The notes below the pieces were generated by a model, which saw only the letters and a program-made list of their open reading frames with translations, was not told the DNA's origin and ran no database searches. From the NCBI RefSeq assembly GCF_900156575.1, contig NZ_FTNY01000001.1:186001-250000 (forward strand): DNA of 64,000 nt. The letters run 5' to 3'. Source of the DNA: Chryseobacterium shigense (GTDB lineage: Bacteria > Bacteroidota > Bacteroidia > Flavobacteriales > Weeksellaceae). Shown one piece after another: positions 63,618 through 64,000 of this stretch (positions are counted from its first letter, which is position 1; each line of letters begins with the position of its first letter). A program made the translations under genes and the position numbers.

Positions 63618-64000
63618 ATGAAAAAAATTATTTCAATGGCTGTCTTCAGTTCTTTATTGATTTCCTGCTCAAAGGAGAAGAAAAATACAGTATCAGCAAG
63701 GCCTGTTCAAAATACAACTACAGATACTGCCACAGTTGCCGGAGTTCTTTTAGAGTTAGTTGACCATGATGGAAAAGGACAGTTAAAAATTCATTCTGAT
63801 CAATACAAAACTTCCGGAACTATAAAGATCGGGCCTCCATGTTATTTTTTACGAAGAGATGGAAAGATTTTGTCTTTTTCTTATCCGGATGTGAAAGTGG
63901 ATCATACTATTATTTTGCAGGGAAAAAACGGTGTACAAGGGATTCTTTTCAAAAAAGACAGTATTATCTATGAGGACTATTTTCCGACCTCTACTCCTTA
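63618..64000 (+). CDS. Predicted lipoprotein, cut by the window end
   Basis: An open frame from ATG 63618 continues without stop to the window edge, giving at least 127 residues. The N-terminus MKKIISMAVFSSLLISC is a lipoprotein signal (Cys17), followed by SKEKKNTVSARP. The mature part is beta-rich (VAGVLLELVDHDGKGQLKI; HTIILQGKNGVQGILF). I do not recognise the family; the start is clear but the end lies outside the window. Confidence 0.75.
   Translation, partial: MKKIISMAVFSSLLISCSKEKKNTVSARPVQNTTTDTATVAGVLLELVDHDGKGQLKIHSDQYKTSGTIKIGPPCYFLRRDGKILSFSYPDVKVDHTIILQGKNGVQGILFKKDSIIYEDYFPTSTP

Overview
The window looks like chromosomal DNA of a Chryseobacterium-like member of the Flavobacteriia (Bacteroidota). 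The evidence is: low-GC coding with A+T-rich spacers, almost no Shine-Dalgarno sequences, several exact matches to the Bacteroidetes promoter (TTG, 17-23 bases, TAnnTTTG), three proteins with C-terminal type IX secretion (T9SS) sorting domains, a CzcA pump fused to a TolC-like domain, and a small peptide with the bacteriocin-type leader common in Chryseobacterium. I saw no tRNA, rRNA, CRISPR array, intact insertion sequence or prophage.

Layout. 1-5.6 kb: heavy-metal RND efflux (CzcA-TolC fusion plus lipoprotein adaptor). 6-14.3 kb: a large orphan protein behind a hairpin leader, two aldo/keto reductases, a lipoprotein with a JAB-like HNHP motif, a ClC channel and a small lipoprotein. 14.4-25.2 kb: SDR plus FAD dehydrogenase, rhodanese plus TlpA-like thioredoxin, MocR regulator, three GNATs, DoxX, polysaccharide deacetylase divergent from an AraC regulator, and a Nudix protein. 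25.3-30.1 kb: MerC-domain protein, Tat-exported alkaline phosphatase, and a patatin-like lipase paired with a small membrane protein. 30.4-39.9 kb: a DNA-damage island (alkyladenine glycosylase, ExoIII, AlkB, HTH-S24 regulator, DinB, DnaE-type polymerase). 39.9-44.2 kb: AsmA-like protein, a secreted low-complexity protein, methionine aminopeptidase. 44.3-46.9 kb: an arsenic operon (ArsR, DUF6428-like, arsenate reductase, ACR3). 47.2-57.9 kb: bacteriocin-like Gly-rich peptide, T9SS proteins, and an AraC-controlled oxidoreductase cluster whose distal end has decayed (truncated CMD gene, flavodoxin pseudogene, 185-bp tandem repeats). 58-64 kb: two small acidic proteins, EamA transporter, AraC regulator, DUF6265-like protein, SymE-like toxin, XRE regulator and a lipoprotein cut by the window end.

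The most notable structures are regulatory. (1) The MerC-domain gene and a GEVED-like T9SS gene 22 kb away share an 83-bp promoter and leader, about 67 of 83 positions identical, in which two GCAAC-AAA-GTTGC-type operators 40 bp apart overlap both promoter elements. (2) The S24 regulator and the DinB-DnaE operon each carry a copy of a 47-bp repeat containing TTGATA-N7-TATCAA. (3) The arsenic operon has two ArsR-box-like repeats, and a similar sequence precedes the bacteriocin-like gene. (4) A consensus promoter near 62.06 kb drives no recognisable gene.

All functions are read from sequence and memory of the families; no search was run, and percentages and alignments are by hand.
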